A stretch of 64,000 nucleotides of DNA, taken from NCBI GenBank assembly GCA_034509755.1, contig CM067539.1:51549513-51613512 (forward strand), given 5' to 3'. Both the position numbers and the translations under genes were made by a program. The notes beneath the pieces were generated by a model that had not been told where the DNA came from, did no database searches, and saw only the letters and a list, made by a program, of their open reading frames with translations. Positions 36,341 through 47,741 of this stretch are shown here, piece by piece; the stretch's first letter is position 1; the number at the start of each line of letters is the position of its first letter. The stretch is from Anisodus tanguticus (lineage: Eukaryota; Streptophyta; Magnoliopsida; Solanales; Solanaceae).

Positions 36341-39300
36341 TGTCACGACCCAAATCGGAGGGCCGCGACGGGCACCTAGACCTTACTTGTCGGATACCAC
36401 TAATCATACAATCAATGTCTAATCATAGCTAAACACGAGTCACAAGGGTCGTCACCCAATACTCGCGACACATCGAAACTATACACTTTGGAAAGTAACT
36501 ATGTAAAAATCTTAACCGAAAGCCCAACTTATATATATATACCAGGCCGACAAGGCCATACATGACTACTACACACAGGACACCGTCTACAAGCCTCGAA
36601 AAGAGTATATGATATCATAAGGGTCGGGACAAGGCCCCGCCATACCCACATATACATGCAAAAATTACCGTACCAAGATTAGACCAACACTCCGAAACTA
36701 GGGGAGCGCTCCAATATCTGTTGAGTCAGCAACCTACTAATGCGGATCGTCACATTGCCTACATGAACCTGCGGGCATGAAACGCAATGTCCCCCGACAA
36801 AAGGGACGTCAGTACGATTGATGTACCGAGTATGTCAGGCATGAGAAACTGCACAACATAGATACAAAAATAATCAAAAACAAAAACAGCCGACAACAAT
36901 AGCTGATAGCAACAACCGACAGAAACAATCGACAGAAACAACTGACAGCAACAACCGACAACAACAGCCGGTAGCAACAGCCGATAGCAACAGCCGACAG
37001 CAATAGCCGACCAGTAGTGAATGCGTTTGAAGGACATAATATGCCTAACTGCCATGCACAATGCAAATGTGGTATACATATATATATTTGTAATGACCCA
37101 AACTAGAGGGCCGCGACGAGCACCCGGATCCCACCCGCCGGGTACCGCTAATTGTACACAATCACATCTAATCATAATTCCACACGGTCTAAGCCAAAAA
37201 AGATTATGGAGAGTCTACCTAGATACAGTACAATTTATTTATTCACCCTTTTCAGGTTTTGCAGTGCAGATTGTTCTTTTGACTGTGTCCTTATTTTATA
37301 GTTAAAACTCTTCCGGTTTTGTAAATTCATCACTTCTCTGTAAGTTAGATGAGTGTACTTCCTTGTGAAGCTCTTATTTCCTTTGAAATATCTTAATTAT
37401 CTTTCTTGTTTCTGTTGGAAATTTGCCTTTGGTGGGAGTAAGGACTATGTTGTCTGCGAATAACATACACCATGGCACCTCTCCTTGGATTTGTCATAAG
37501 ATAAGAACTTGAAAATCTTAAGCCTGAGAAGCTTAAGAAAAAATACATGTCTGGAAGGAGTTGTTTCTGCTCCATTGAATTTTCCAGGGACCACTTATAG
37601 AAAGGCTTACATTACTATATGTCTCCAGTTCCCACAGAGGTAAAGAAGTTGCTGCTTAGTTTCAAGGCGTATTAAGAGTTTTGATGATTTCTTTTTGAGA
37701 TTGTTGCGATCAACTATTTTTAAATTCATTGTTTGTCTATTTTGGTTTGCCTGAAGCTTTCTAATTTCTTGAAATAATTTGATCTCTTGTGCAGTAATCA
37801 TTCTATTTTTCTCGTTATTATCAGCTTCCAATTGTTGTTGGCTCGCATCTACTTTGGGTGTTAACTTTCGGCTGGTTTCCCGGCTCTCAAGTCAATTAGA
37901 TAAATTTTATGCAATTTACTATTCTATAGATCATTATATTTAATTTGATATATTGTTCTTCATTGCAGAATTGAGTTGATTTATGTAAATAAAATAATCA
38001 TTAAATAATTGTTAATATATATAGATGCTACTGTAATGTAAGGAGAAGATGAGGTATGGGAATAGGACTATTAAATACGGGCCACAAGGGCCATCACCCA
38101 ATACCCTGCTGACACATCGAAACTATACACTGAAAAGTAACTATGTAAAAATCTTAACCAGATAGCCCAACTTATATATATATATATATACCAGGGACAA
38201 CAAGGCGATACATGACTACTACACACAGGACATCGTCTACAAGCCTCAAAAAGTGTACATGATATCATAAGGGTCGGGACAGGGCCCCGCCATACCCATA
38301 TATATATATGCATAAATTACCGTACAAAGATTAGACCAACACTCTGAAACAAGGGGAGCGCTCCAATATCCGCTAAGTCAACAACCTAATAATGCGGATC
38401 GTCGCCTTGCCTATCTGAACCTGCGGGCATGAAACGCAGCGTCACCCGACATAAGGGACATCAATACGATTGATGTACCGAGTATGTCAGGCATGAGAAA
38501 CAGCATAACAGAGATACAAAAATAAATTGAAACAAAAACAGCCGACAACAATAGCCGATAGCAACAACCGACAGAAACAGTCGACAGAAACAACTGACAA
38601 CAACAACCGACAGCAACAACCGCTAGAAATAGCCGATAGAAACAGCCAATAGGAACAACCGACCAGTAGTGAATGCCTCTGAAGGCCATAATATGCCTAA
38701 CTGCCATGCACAATGTAAATGTGGTATACATATATATATTGGCCTCATTAGGCATCTTCCTTCCCATAACAGCCTTTGTGGCATCATATCATATCGGCCT
38801 CTGTGAGCATAATCATCATCATATCCCAGCTGATCAGGTGGTTTGCGTATCCCATTTCCCATTCCTAATATATGGTCCAGGGTAAAACATGAATATAATG
38901 CATGAATGATAATAAAACATTCTGAACTTATCGGATGACATAATATCTTTGTACCTTAGGCTAATATTATGAACATTACCATCTTTCTCATATACCTCAA
39001 TAAGGATTTATGAACATATTTAGACATGCTTTTAACATAGAAACAAATATCCGGAACATCCTTAACTACTAAGAGCAGAATAATTGATGGAACAATATCA
39101 CATTTACGTTTCGTTACATGGAACATGCCAAAAGAAAGAAATGATTTGCCTTAACATACCTTGAATATCGACCCTTCAACAACCACAACAAAATCAATTC
39201 GCACCTCTCCGAGCTCTTAAGAAACGTGAGACTGTGACAATTTTTTGAGGAGCACAACGGTTGTTGCTACCTTAATAATTTTGGGAGGATAACTTGATTT

Positions 39301-39759
39301 AAAATGAACCATTTATGAAGAATGTTGTTGAATTAATGGGGTAATGTCACTGCTTTCGTACATGTCTGCCACTACTCACAAGAAGGCTACTAACATATAT
39401 GAGACCTTTGTTAGTAGAATTCACTTGTTTCTTAAGTATGTGTCATACCACAATTACTTCCCACGACAAGGTGCCACCAACACTAAATAAGTTATTAGTC
39501 ACTTAGGTGATTCATCTACTTGCTACACGTAATTATTCCCACTAACTTTGTCCCCCACTATGATTTACCAACTAGCCGATCCTTGTTAACAATTAGTCGA
39601 TCCTTGTTGTCCCCTACTATAATTTATCGATTAGCCGATCGTTGTTGTCTCACTTGGTAAGTCCTAAATTAATTTGGGTCCGCATCCTTTTATAACTAAG
39701 CTCTTTATTAGCATATGTCTAGATGCTCAAACCATCACTCGAAAGTACGTGGTGTTACA
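36341..39759 (-). repeat. 3' LTR of the gypsy element, inflated by an internal duplication
   Basis: The left portion 36341-37090 aligns with 44526-45306 and the right portion 38714-39759 with 45287-46344 of the 5' LTR. Between them lie a foreign LTR start (37090-37186), direct repeat A copy 2 (37216-38076) and a second copy of the LTR section 36449-37088 (38077-38736). Confidence 0.8.
37216..38076. repeat. direct repeat A, copy 2
   Basis: Copy of 34205-35358 with the central ~320 bp replaced by gttggaaatttgcctttggt and a few more bases. It joins at 38077 directly to gypsy LTR sequence. Confidence 0.85.
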
Positions 39760-39774
39760 TCCTTTCCCCCTTAG
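39760..39774 (-). promoter_or_regulatory. polypurine tract of the gypsy element
   Basis: On the minus strand it reads ctaagggggaaagga, immediately before the LTR start TGTAACACC. It primes plus-strand DNA synthesis. Confidence 0.8.
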
Positions 39775-40028
39775 AGATATTTGTCCTCGAATGTTGGGGT
39801 GGCATATCTAATCCTTGCATACAGCCTGAGAACATAACTTCCTATTTTTACGGGGCCATATAATTATGAAATGTATCATTACATGTACATCAGACTTCTG
39901 ATGGTCTTTAAGCATTAATTTTAATACTATGAAATAGAACTCACCTTATGCTTCTTTTGGAATGTCGGCGTTGCTTTGGAATAGATATGGATATTTTTGT
40001 TTCATCTCTTCTTCTGCTCCCATGTCAT

Positions 40029-40373
40029 TTATTCTACATTTTTATTCAGCCAAAGAACTTTCACGGAGGCTACTTCTTTAGTCCTCAACTTGCGGACTTG
40101 TCGATCTAAGATGGAAATAGGAACCTCTTCATATGATAAGTTCTCTGTAATCTTCACATCATCAATCGGTACAATCCAGGAAGTATCTCCAATACATGCT
40201 CTCAACATAGAAACATGGAAAACCGGATGAACAAACTCTAACTCCGAAGGCAAGTCCAATTCGTAAGCTACTTGGCCAATTCGTCGAATTATGCGATATT
40301 GCCCAATATACCTTGGGCTGAGCTTTCCCTTTTTCCTGAACCTCATTACACCTTTCATTAGAGAGATCTTCAA
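40029..40373 (-). pseudogene. gypsy integrase C-terminus with chromodomain-type tail
   Basis: An open stretch of about 114 codons reads VMRFRKKGKLSPRYIGQYRI and VAYELDLPSELEFVHPVFHV, the C-terminal DNA-binding part of chromoviral integrase. Then ENLSYEEVPISILDRQVRKL and EVASVKVLW give the chromodomain start of Tekay/Del elements, which targets insertion to marked chromatin. The last part of the chromodomain is lost after LWLNKNVE. Confidence 0.88.
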
Positions 40374-40430
40374 AAAGACCCAATTATCTACCTGAAATTC
40401 TAAGTCTCATCATCGCATATCAGAATATGA

Positions 40431-41356
40431 CTACTGACGACTCTGTGCGGTTAGTAGCCATTCTTGGATAAGCTTCACCTTCTCTACGGCTTGGTGTACC
40501 AAGTCAGTCTCAAATAACTCTGATTTGCCTACCTCGAACCATCCGATAGGATATCTATATTTTCGTCCATATAATGCCTCATATAGAGCCATTTTAATTC
40601 TAGCATGATAACTGTTATTGTACGCAAACTCAATAAGGGATAAATGATCATCCCAACTTCCCTTAAAGTCAAATACACAAGCTCGTAGCATATCCTCGAG
40701 CATCTAAATCATACGCTCGGCCTGCCCGTCTGTTTGAGGATGAAAAGTTGTGCTAAGATTAACTTGGGTGCCTAAACCTTTTTGAAATGATTTTCAGAAG
40801 TTAGCTGTAAACTGTGAACCTCGGTCAGATATAATATAAACAGGCACACCATGAAGGCGAACAATCTCCTTAGCATACAACTTCGCGTAGTCCTCGGCCG
40901 TGTAAGTAGTTTTGACCGCCAGGAAATAAGTTGTTTGGTCACCCTGTCAACAATTACCTAAATAGAATCAAACATACGATAAGAGTGAGGTAAACCCTTA
41001 ACGAAATCCATATTAATCATTTCCCATTTCTACATTGGAATCTCAATGTTCTGAGTCAGCCCATCGGCCTTTTGGTGCTCTATTTTTACTTGCTGACAAT
41101 TAGGACACCGAGCTACAAACTCAGCAATACTCCTCTTCATGGCATTCCACCAATAAATACCCTTGAGATCATGATACATTTTAGTAGATCCAGGGTGAAT
41201 GGAATATCGTGAGAAATGGATCTCCGTCATAATTCTATCTCGTAATCCCGCTACATTTGGAACACATAAATGGCCCTGGTGCTTGAGAACCCCTTGTTCG
41301 TCAATCTCAAAGGTTGTGGTCTTCTTCTGTTGAATGCCCTCTCTGATTTTTTTCAA
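40431..41356 (-). pseudogene. gypsy integrase, zinc-binding and catalytic parts
   Basis: The HHCC module is in HFSRYSIHPGSTKMYHDL with CPNCQQVK (about 41090-41220). The catalytic core shows VYIISDRGSQFTANF (about 40800-40850) and TTFHPQTDGQAERMI (about 40720-40760), the second Asp and the Glu. FKGSWDDHLSLIEFAYNNSY follows at about 40600-40680. Stops lie between these blocks. The enzyme would insert the element cDNA. Confidence 0.88.
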
Positions 41357-41533
41357 ACTGGGATCTTCCCACTACCGTTCCTTAACTTCCGATATGAGGG
41401 ATGACTATGACATATTCCGAATTACAAAATCACCATCCTCTGAATCCATTAGTCGGACTCCCAAACTAGCTGAGTGGTAGAGATCCTTTACTAACTCCTT
41501 CTTTTCTACCTGCACTGGAGTTGAGCTGATCAT

Positions 41534-41821
41534 CTACTTACGACTGAGTGCGTCTGCTACAACATTAGCTTTACCGGGATGGTACAAGATATCCACATCA
41601 TAGTCTTTTAATAATTCAAGCCACCTCATTTGCCTCAAGTTCAACTCTTTCTGTTTAAATATGTATTGTAGACTTTTATGATCCGTGAAAATGTCCACAT
41701 GAACACCATACAAGTAGTGCAGCCAAATATTCAGTGCATAGATCACTACGGTCAACTCCAAATCGTGTGTCGGATAGTTTTTCTCATGTTTCCTCAATTG
41801 CCTTGAATCATAGGCAATCAA
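41534..41821 (-). pseudogene. gypsy RNase H
   Basis: An open stretch of 95 codons reads YDSRQLRKHEKNYPTHDLEL, FTDHKSLQYIFKQKELNLRQ and ILYHPGKANVVADALSRK. These are the RNase H blocks of chromoviruses, including the TDHKSL and ADALSR motifs. The enzyme removes element RNA after first-strand synthesis. The preceding connection to RT is broken. Confidence 0.9.
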
Positions 41822-42049
41822 ATTACCATGTTACATTAGCACGCATCCTAAACCTTCTCCTGAGGCATCACAATACACACCATAACCTTCTGGACCCTCT
41901 AGGAGAGTAATGGCTGGTACCGATATTAATCTATCTTTTAACTCTTGGAAACTCTACTCACAAGCATTGGACCACTGGAATTTTATGGCCTTTTGTGTCA
42001 ATTTTGTTAATGGTGCTGATATGGTAGAAAACCCTTCTACAAACCTCTT

Positions 42050-42953
42050 ATACTAGTCGGCTAAGCCCAAAAAGCTGCGAACCTCTGATGGAGTCGTGGG
42101 CCTCGGCCAATTCTTCAACGCTTCAATCTTCTGAGTGTCAACTCTTATACCCTTGTCTGACACTATATGACCAAGGAAAGCCACTGAATTCAACCAAAAT
42201 TCACACTTGAAAAGCTTAGCATACAACTTATGATCCCATAGCATCTATAGTACTATCCGTAAATGATCCACATGCTCTGCTTCCGAGTAAGAGTAAACCA
42301 TAATATCATCTATAAATACTATCACAAATACATATAGAAATGGGAAAAACATGCTATTCATTAAATCCATAAATGTTGCGGGCGCGTTTGTAAGTTCAAA
42401 TGACATTACTAAGAACTCGAAGTGCCCCATACCTTGTTCTGAAAGCCATTTTCGGAATGTCCTTCCCTTTGACCCTTAGCTGATGGTACCTCGACATTAG
42501 GTCGATCTTTGAGAAACATCTTGCACTTTGTAACTGATCAAACAAATCGTCAATTCATGGAAGAGGATACTTGTTCTTGATAGTGAATTTATTCAGTTGC
42601 CGATAGTCAACACACATCCGTAGCGAGCCATTTTTCTTCCATACAAACAATACCGACATGCCCCAAGGAGATATGCTAGTCCTAATAAAGCCTTTCTCAA
42701 GTAGATCTTTTAATTGCTCCTTCAATTCTTTCAATTCAGCTGGAGCCATTCTATAAGGAGGAATACATATCGGCTGAGTGTCTGGCAACACGTCTATACC
42801 AAACTCAATCTCCCTCTCAGGAGGAAGGCCTGAAAGTTTGTCTGGAAATACATCAAGAAACTCATTAACCACCAGAATTGATTGAGAAGTAGGTGGTTCG
42901 GTATCGACATCTCTAGCCCAAACAAGATGGTATATACAACCTTTGGATATCAT
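42050..42953 (-). pseudogene. gypsy reverse transcriptase
   Basis: The start region holds VVNEFLDVFPDKLSGLPPER and PICIPPYRMAPAELKELKEQ, then FVWKKNGSLRMCVDYRQLN (42555-42953). After stops, MGHFEFLVMSFELTNAPATF and the catalytic FIDD box (VIVFIDDIMVYS) appear at 42245-42430. KLFKCEFWLNSVAFLGHIVS follows at 42053-42244. All are standard chromovirus RT blocks in order, interrupted by several stops. Confidence 0.9.
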
Positions 42954-43249
42954 CTTTCTTGCCTTAAGGTATGAAATAAACCTAACTATTGGCGTCGCCG
43001 TATTACCCCTCCATTCAAGGACTGGATCGCCTGAAAACTGACATCTAACAATCTTTAATCAGCAATCAACATTAGCATTGCATGATGCCAGCTAATCCAT
43101 GCCCATCAAAATCAATTATTTCCAATTCTACCAAATCTGCCAAGGTCTGATGGCTACAAACTAATACTGCACAATTTCGATAGTCCCGTCTAGCAACTAC
43201 CGACTCACCAACCGGTGTAGATACAACAAATGGATCTCTTACAACTCAG

Positions 43250-43390
43250 GCTACATACCAAATTTACAGGCAATGAAAGGGGTGATATATGATAGATTGG
43301 AGCATGGATCTAACAACGCATACACATTATGTGAAAAGACTGATAATATACCTATAATAACATCAGGTGAGGACTCCTGATCCTGTCGTC
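43250..43390 (-). pseudogene. gypsy aspartic protease remnant
   Basis: The minus strand gives SSPDVIIGILSVFSHNVYAL, then LLDPCSNLSYITPFIACKFG. This is the Tekay/Del protease site, normally ALxDPGSTLSYVTP; the Gly after DP is Cys here. A stop in the upstream frame also breaks it. Confidence 0.75.
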
Positions 43391-43544
43391 TCACTAATGC
43401 ATAAATACGATTCTGGCCCCTACCTCTTCCTCGATCGGATGGTGTCTGATGATTTTGCCCTGACGGGCGTACTGAATGTGATGAAGCTGCTACAGCAGAT
43501 CCGACCAGTTGGGCCCTAACACCTTCGCCTCATGTCTGGCATTA

Positions 43545-44450
43545 TCGCCTAATATGACCAGGTTCACCACAAGAATAACAAACATTTGCTCCTTGTCAAC
43601 ATGACCCTGGATAGGTCCTACCACACTGCTCGCATCGAGCCAATGGGGGCCTCATCTGAATAGAATCCCCTCTATAAATAAGACCCTGACGCTTATGAAC
43701 TCTGATCTGGTCCCGATTGAATGTACCGATCAACCCTCGGCCTTGAAAATGATAATGATGCATTAGCCGTCGGGTAGGATGGGCGTCTATAAAGCTGTGG
43801 TCTGGGCCCATCTTTGAAACTCCTTTCGTCACCTACGGATCGAGCCCTCATATGCTAGCCCTTATCACGCTCTCAATTTACCCGCAGTTATCTGTTACGA
43901 TCCTCTAGATTCTGTGCGTAAGCATGAATGCCAGCAATATCCATATTCGGATTCAGAGAAGCCGTAGTACACTCGTTGACCAAGTGCGGCCCGAAGCCAG
44001 TAACAAACCTATGTACCCCGTAACTCATCTCAGCTATAATCGTAGGAGCATATCTGGCCAATGAATTAAACTGCAAGCTATATTCTCGAACGCTCATATT
44101 ACCCTGCTCAAGACGTAGAATCTATCCTACATAGCCCGTCGAAGCTCAACCGACAGAAAATGTTGTAAAACTTCCTCTGAAAACTCTCTCCATCCTGCTG
44201 GTGGAGCACGAGGTCCCATAGATTACTCCCATGTCTCATACCAGGTTACCGCGACATCCCGCAGTCTATAAGAAGCAAACTTTATCGACTCAGTATCGGT
44301 AGCATCCATTACCCGCAAGGTACACTGTGTCTGATCCATAAAATTCTGCGGGTCCACATTCAGGTCCGATCCCGTGAATACCGGAGGGTCTAGATTAATA
44401 AAATCCCGAGCTCTCGTGCTAGGAGCCTCTTGCTCATAAATATGGTTCAC
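43545..44450 (-). pseudogene. gypsy gag with zinc knuckle, broken
   Basis: Blocks in order are FINLDPPVFTGSDLNVDPQN and YRLRDVAVTWYETWE (44223-44450), then NMSVREYSLQFNSLARYAPT (43888-44097). A basic Gln/Arg-rich part follows, with the knuckle CYSCGEPGHIRR (about 43550-43590) whose last Cys follows a stop. The capsid protein would package element RNA. At least three stops or frame changes occur. Confidence 0.88.
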
Positions 44451-44510
44451 AACATACCCATAAATAAGATTCTACTAGACACGGCTTGTAGACTCCCTAG
44501 GACAGACCGA

Positions 44511-44521
44511 CTCTGATACCA
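44511..44521 (-). promoter_or_regulatory. primer-binding site of the gypsy element
   Basis: On the minus strand it reads TGGTATCAGAG, four bases inside the LTR end at 44526. It is a canonical initiator tRNA-Met site. Confidence 0.9.
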
Positions 44522-44525
44522 AGTT

Positions 44526-46344
44526 TGTCACGATTGAAATCGGAGGGCCGCGAAAGGCACCCGGACCTTACCTTTTGGGTACCACTAATCATACAATCAA
44601 TGTCTAATCATAATCAAACACGGGCCACATGGGCCGTCACCTACTACCCTGCTGACACATAGAAACTATACACTGGAAAGTAACTATGTAAGAATCTTAA
44701 CCAGAAAGCCCAACTTATATATATATATATATATATACCAGGGCCGACAAAGCTATACATGACTACTACACACAGGACACCGTCTACAAGCCTCTAAAAG
44801 AGTATATGATATCATAAGGGTCGGGATAAGGCCCCGCCATACCCACATATACATGCAAACATTACCGTACCAAGATTAAACCAACACTCCGAAATAATGG
44901 GAGCGCTCCAATATCCGCTGAGTCAGCAACCTACTAATGCGGATCGTCGCCTTGCCTACGTGAACTTGCGGGCATGAAATGCAGCGTCCCCCGACAAAAG
45001 GGACGTCAGTACGACTGATGTACTGAGTATGTTAGGAATGAGAAACAAGATAACAGAGATACAAAATAAACTGAAACAAAACAACCGACAACAATAGCTG
45101 ATAGCAACAACAGAAACAGTCGACAGAAACAGCTGACAACAACAGCCGACAAAAACAACCGATAGCAACAACCAATAGCAACAGCCGATAGCAATAGCTG
45201 ATAGCAACAGCTGACAGAAACAACCGACCAGTAGTGAATGCCTCTGAGGGCCATAATATCCCTAACTGCCATGCACAATGCAAATGTGGTATACATATAT
45301 ATATTGGCCTCATTGGGCATCTTCCTCCCCATAACAGCCTCTGTGGGCATCATATTATATCAGCTTCTGTGGGCATAATAATCATTATATCCCAACTGAT
45401 CAGGTGGTCTGCATATCCCATTTTCCATTCCCAATATATGGTCCAGGGTAAAACATGAATATAATGCATGAATGACAATAAAATATTCTTAACTTATCGG
45501 ATGACATAATATCCTTATACCTTCTGCTAACATTATGAACCTTACCATCTTTTTTCTCTTATACCTCAATAAGGATTTAGAAACATATTTTGACATGCTT
45601 TTAACATAGGAAAAAATAATCGAAACATCATTAACTACTAAGAGTAGAATAATTTATGGAACAGTATCACGTTTACGTTTCGTTACATGGAACATGCCAA
45701 AAGAAAGAAATGATTGGTCTTAACATACCTTGAATATCGACCCTTCAACAACCACAACAAAATCAATTCGCACCTCTCCGAGCTTTTAAGAAACATGAGA
45801 CAGTGACAATTTTTTGAGGAGCACAACGGTTGCTGCTTACAACCTTGTTGCTACCTTAATAATTTTGGGAGGATAACTTGAATTAAAATGAACCATTTAT
45901 GAAGAATGTTGCTGAATTAATGGGGTAATGTCACTGCTTTCGTACATGTCTGCCACTACTCACAAGAAGGCTACTAACATATATGAGACCTTTGTTAGTA
46001 GAATTCACTTGTTTCTTAAGTATGTGTCATACCACAATTACTTCCAACGACAAGGTACGACCAACACCAAATAAGTGATTAGTCACTTAGGTGATTCATC
46101 TACTTGCTACACGTAATTACTCTCACTAACCTTGTCCCCCACTATTATTTACCAACTAGCCAATCCTTGTTAACAATTAGCCGATCCTTGCTGTCCCCTA
46201 CTATAATTTATCGATTAGCCGATCGTTGTCGTCTCACTTGGTAAGTCCTAAATTAATTTGGGACTGCATCCTTTTCTATACTAAGCTCTTTATTAGCATA
46301 TGTCTAGATGCTCAAACCATCGCCTGAAAGTACGGAGTGTTACA
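44526..46344 (-). repeat. 5' LTR of the gypsy element
   Basis: The 1819-bp LTR reads TGTAACACTCCGTACTTTC at its minus-strand start and ...ATCGTGACA at its end. It contains a (TA)n run at about 44717-44738 and a minisatellite of ~11-16 bp acagccgacagcaa-type units at about 45085-45225. The same minisatellite is in the other LTR copies at about 36885-37015 and 38540-38665. Confidence 0.88.
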
Positions 46345-46821
46345 ACAAAATTACAAGCCTTTTTTGTAAAACAAAGTTGTCTCTAATTTATACACTTGGG
46401 GACAAAATATCTTTTCGTATATAAAAGATTGTCTTTAGTGACGAAATAACTTTTGTTCAACTATGAAATATATACATAACTTTAGAGACAATTAATGTCA
46501 TCGCTAATTAAACTATAAAATTAGTGACAATGTAATTTTGTCGGTATTAATAACATTTTTAGTGACGAAAATATACTACAACTACAAAATGTTATACTTT
46601 TTTTGACAAATGAGTTCGTCATAAATACTATGCATTTAGGGACAAAAATAAATTTTGTAGTTAATACAATATTCTTTTAATGACGAAACACTAAATTGTC
46701 TTTGTATACATTTAGTGACCCATGATTTAGGGACGAACGGTTGACTAATTGTTTTTCGTCATGAAATATGATTTTTAAGTGACAAAATATTTCGTCACTG
46801 ATAATCGAATTTGTTGTAGTG
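46345..46821. repeat. CACTA right subterminal region, part 2
   Basis: It is dense in tagtgac(g/a)aa, ttcgtca and gtcactga motifs up to the terminal TTTGTTGTAGTG. The original junction across the gypsy insertion would read caactacaaaattac, similar to caactacaaaatg at about 46578. Confidence 0.85.
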
Positions 46822-47081
46822 TTACTTTTTTCATATGGGTTTTAGGTCGGGTCGGGTCAGATTGAATCTTTTAGGTTAAAATTTTATTTATTAGATTTAA
46901 ATTTAAAAAAAGAATAAAGAATAAGTTATTCACGGAAAAATAGTTTAGTGACACTTGAAGTGGTTTTAGTGACTTTTGTGTTAGTTGCTCAAAGTTAAGT
47001 GACTTTTGTGTTAGAAATGATAATTAAGTGACTTTTGTGGGAGAAAAGTGATAGTTAAATGACCATCTGTAAAATTTACCC

Positions 47082-47167
47082 AGAATTTGCAGAGGTTTCA
47101 TTTGGGAAACCTTAAATTAAAATTCCAATTTCATCGAAGCTCTAAAACAATATCAAAATGACACTAG
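47082..47167. repeat. host segment copy 1, right part
   Basis: Sequence agaatttgcagaggtttca to aaaatgacactag matches 49548-49632 of copy 2. It starts with the second copy of the MULE target duplication (47082-47091). Confidence 0.85.
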
Positions 47168-47666
47168 TTTTTTTGGTAAAATATATATGGTATATATTAA
47201 TCTTTTGCACTCTTGGTTGATAATTAATTTTTTTCCTTTACTTTCTAGTTTTATCATCAATATATCTTAGCAAATCACATCTCTTTATTTTTTTGCGGAA
47301 AATAAAAATTCACTATAAGAATTTTTATTAAGTGCCTTAGGAATGGCTAAATTTTTTGACAATATAGACGATTTTCTCGAGGAAACTACATATATAACTT
47401 GATTACATATATAGTTCCTTCTTTTCTTAAGGAGTAACTAATTTGGTACTGTTATGTTTCAATATAGTCAATCTAAATATATAAGGTATATTATTATATT
47501 TAAAAAGAATCAATAAAAACTAGAATTAACCATAGAAACTGACAAAAATCAAAACGATGAAAAATCGACTTAACTGATTTGATTAGGCTTCAACATTTGA
47601 AAAATCAACTTAATTGATTAATTTTTTTAGAAGAAAACCATTCAAACCGCACTGTGAACACCCCCA
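47168..47666. other. unassigned AT-rich spacer between host segment copies
   Basis: No coding region. A small imperfect repeat of gaaaaatc(g/a)acttaa(c/t)tga lies near 47559-47615. I see nothing else. Confidence 0.5.
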
Positions 47667-47741
47667 GTACAACGTACACGTAAGTCAAAGGAAACGTACC
47701 GACATAAATGTTAACGGAATATTTGATTGCTAAGTGATGAC

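Larger units (their letters stand above)
36341..46344 (-). mobile_element. Ty3/gypsy retrotransposon, Tekay/Del chromovirus type, complete but decayed
   Basis: On the minus strand: 5' LTR (44526-46344), tRNA-Met primer-binding site, gag, protease, RT, RNase H, integrase, chromodomain-type tail, polypurine tract and 3' LTR (36341-39759). RT before integrase is the gypsy order. Five bases outside the ends read ataaa (left) and acaaa (right), a target duplication with one mismatch. All coding blocks contain stops. The 3' LTR is about 1.6 kb longer than the 5' LTR because of an inserted duplication. Confidence 0.92.
27880..46821. mobile_element. CACTA (En/Spm-type) element, no transposase, carrying nested retroelements
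   Basis: Terminal inverted repeats are CACTACAACAAAGTTGAT on the left and, reverse-complemented on the right, CACTACAACAAATTCGAT. TTA flanks both sides (27877-27879 and 46822-46824), the 3-bp duplication of CACTA elements. Dense short repeats of gtcac / gtgac(g/a)aa type fill both subterminal regions. No TNPA/TNPD-like gene is visible, so the element was non-autonomous. Its 18.9 kb include a 10 kb gypsy, a 3.8 kb copia and a SINE; without them about 4.9 kb remains. Confidence 0.9.
26949..47081. mobile_element. Mutator-like (MULE) non-autonomous element with long TIRs, interrupted by a CACTA element
   Basis: The left end is GGGTAAATTTCAGAGATG and the right end, reverse-complemented, is GGGTAAATTTTACAGATG. 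The similarity continues inward for about 265-300 bp (left arm 26949-27213; right arm 27838-27879 plus 46825-47081). A 10-bp duplication flanks it, and the uninterrupted site is visible at about 49545-49565. With the CACTA insertion removed the element is only about 1.2 kb and has no transposase gene. Long TIRs and a 9-11 bp duplication indicate the Mutator superfamily. Confidence 0.85.

Noticed and set aside
36759..37175. Cys/Leu-rich minus-strand open frames in the gypsy LTRs (also 38411-38862 and 44956-45353)
   Set aside because: They are produced by the acagccgacagcaac minisatellite, appear in several frames at once, and lie in LTR DNA.
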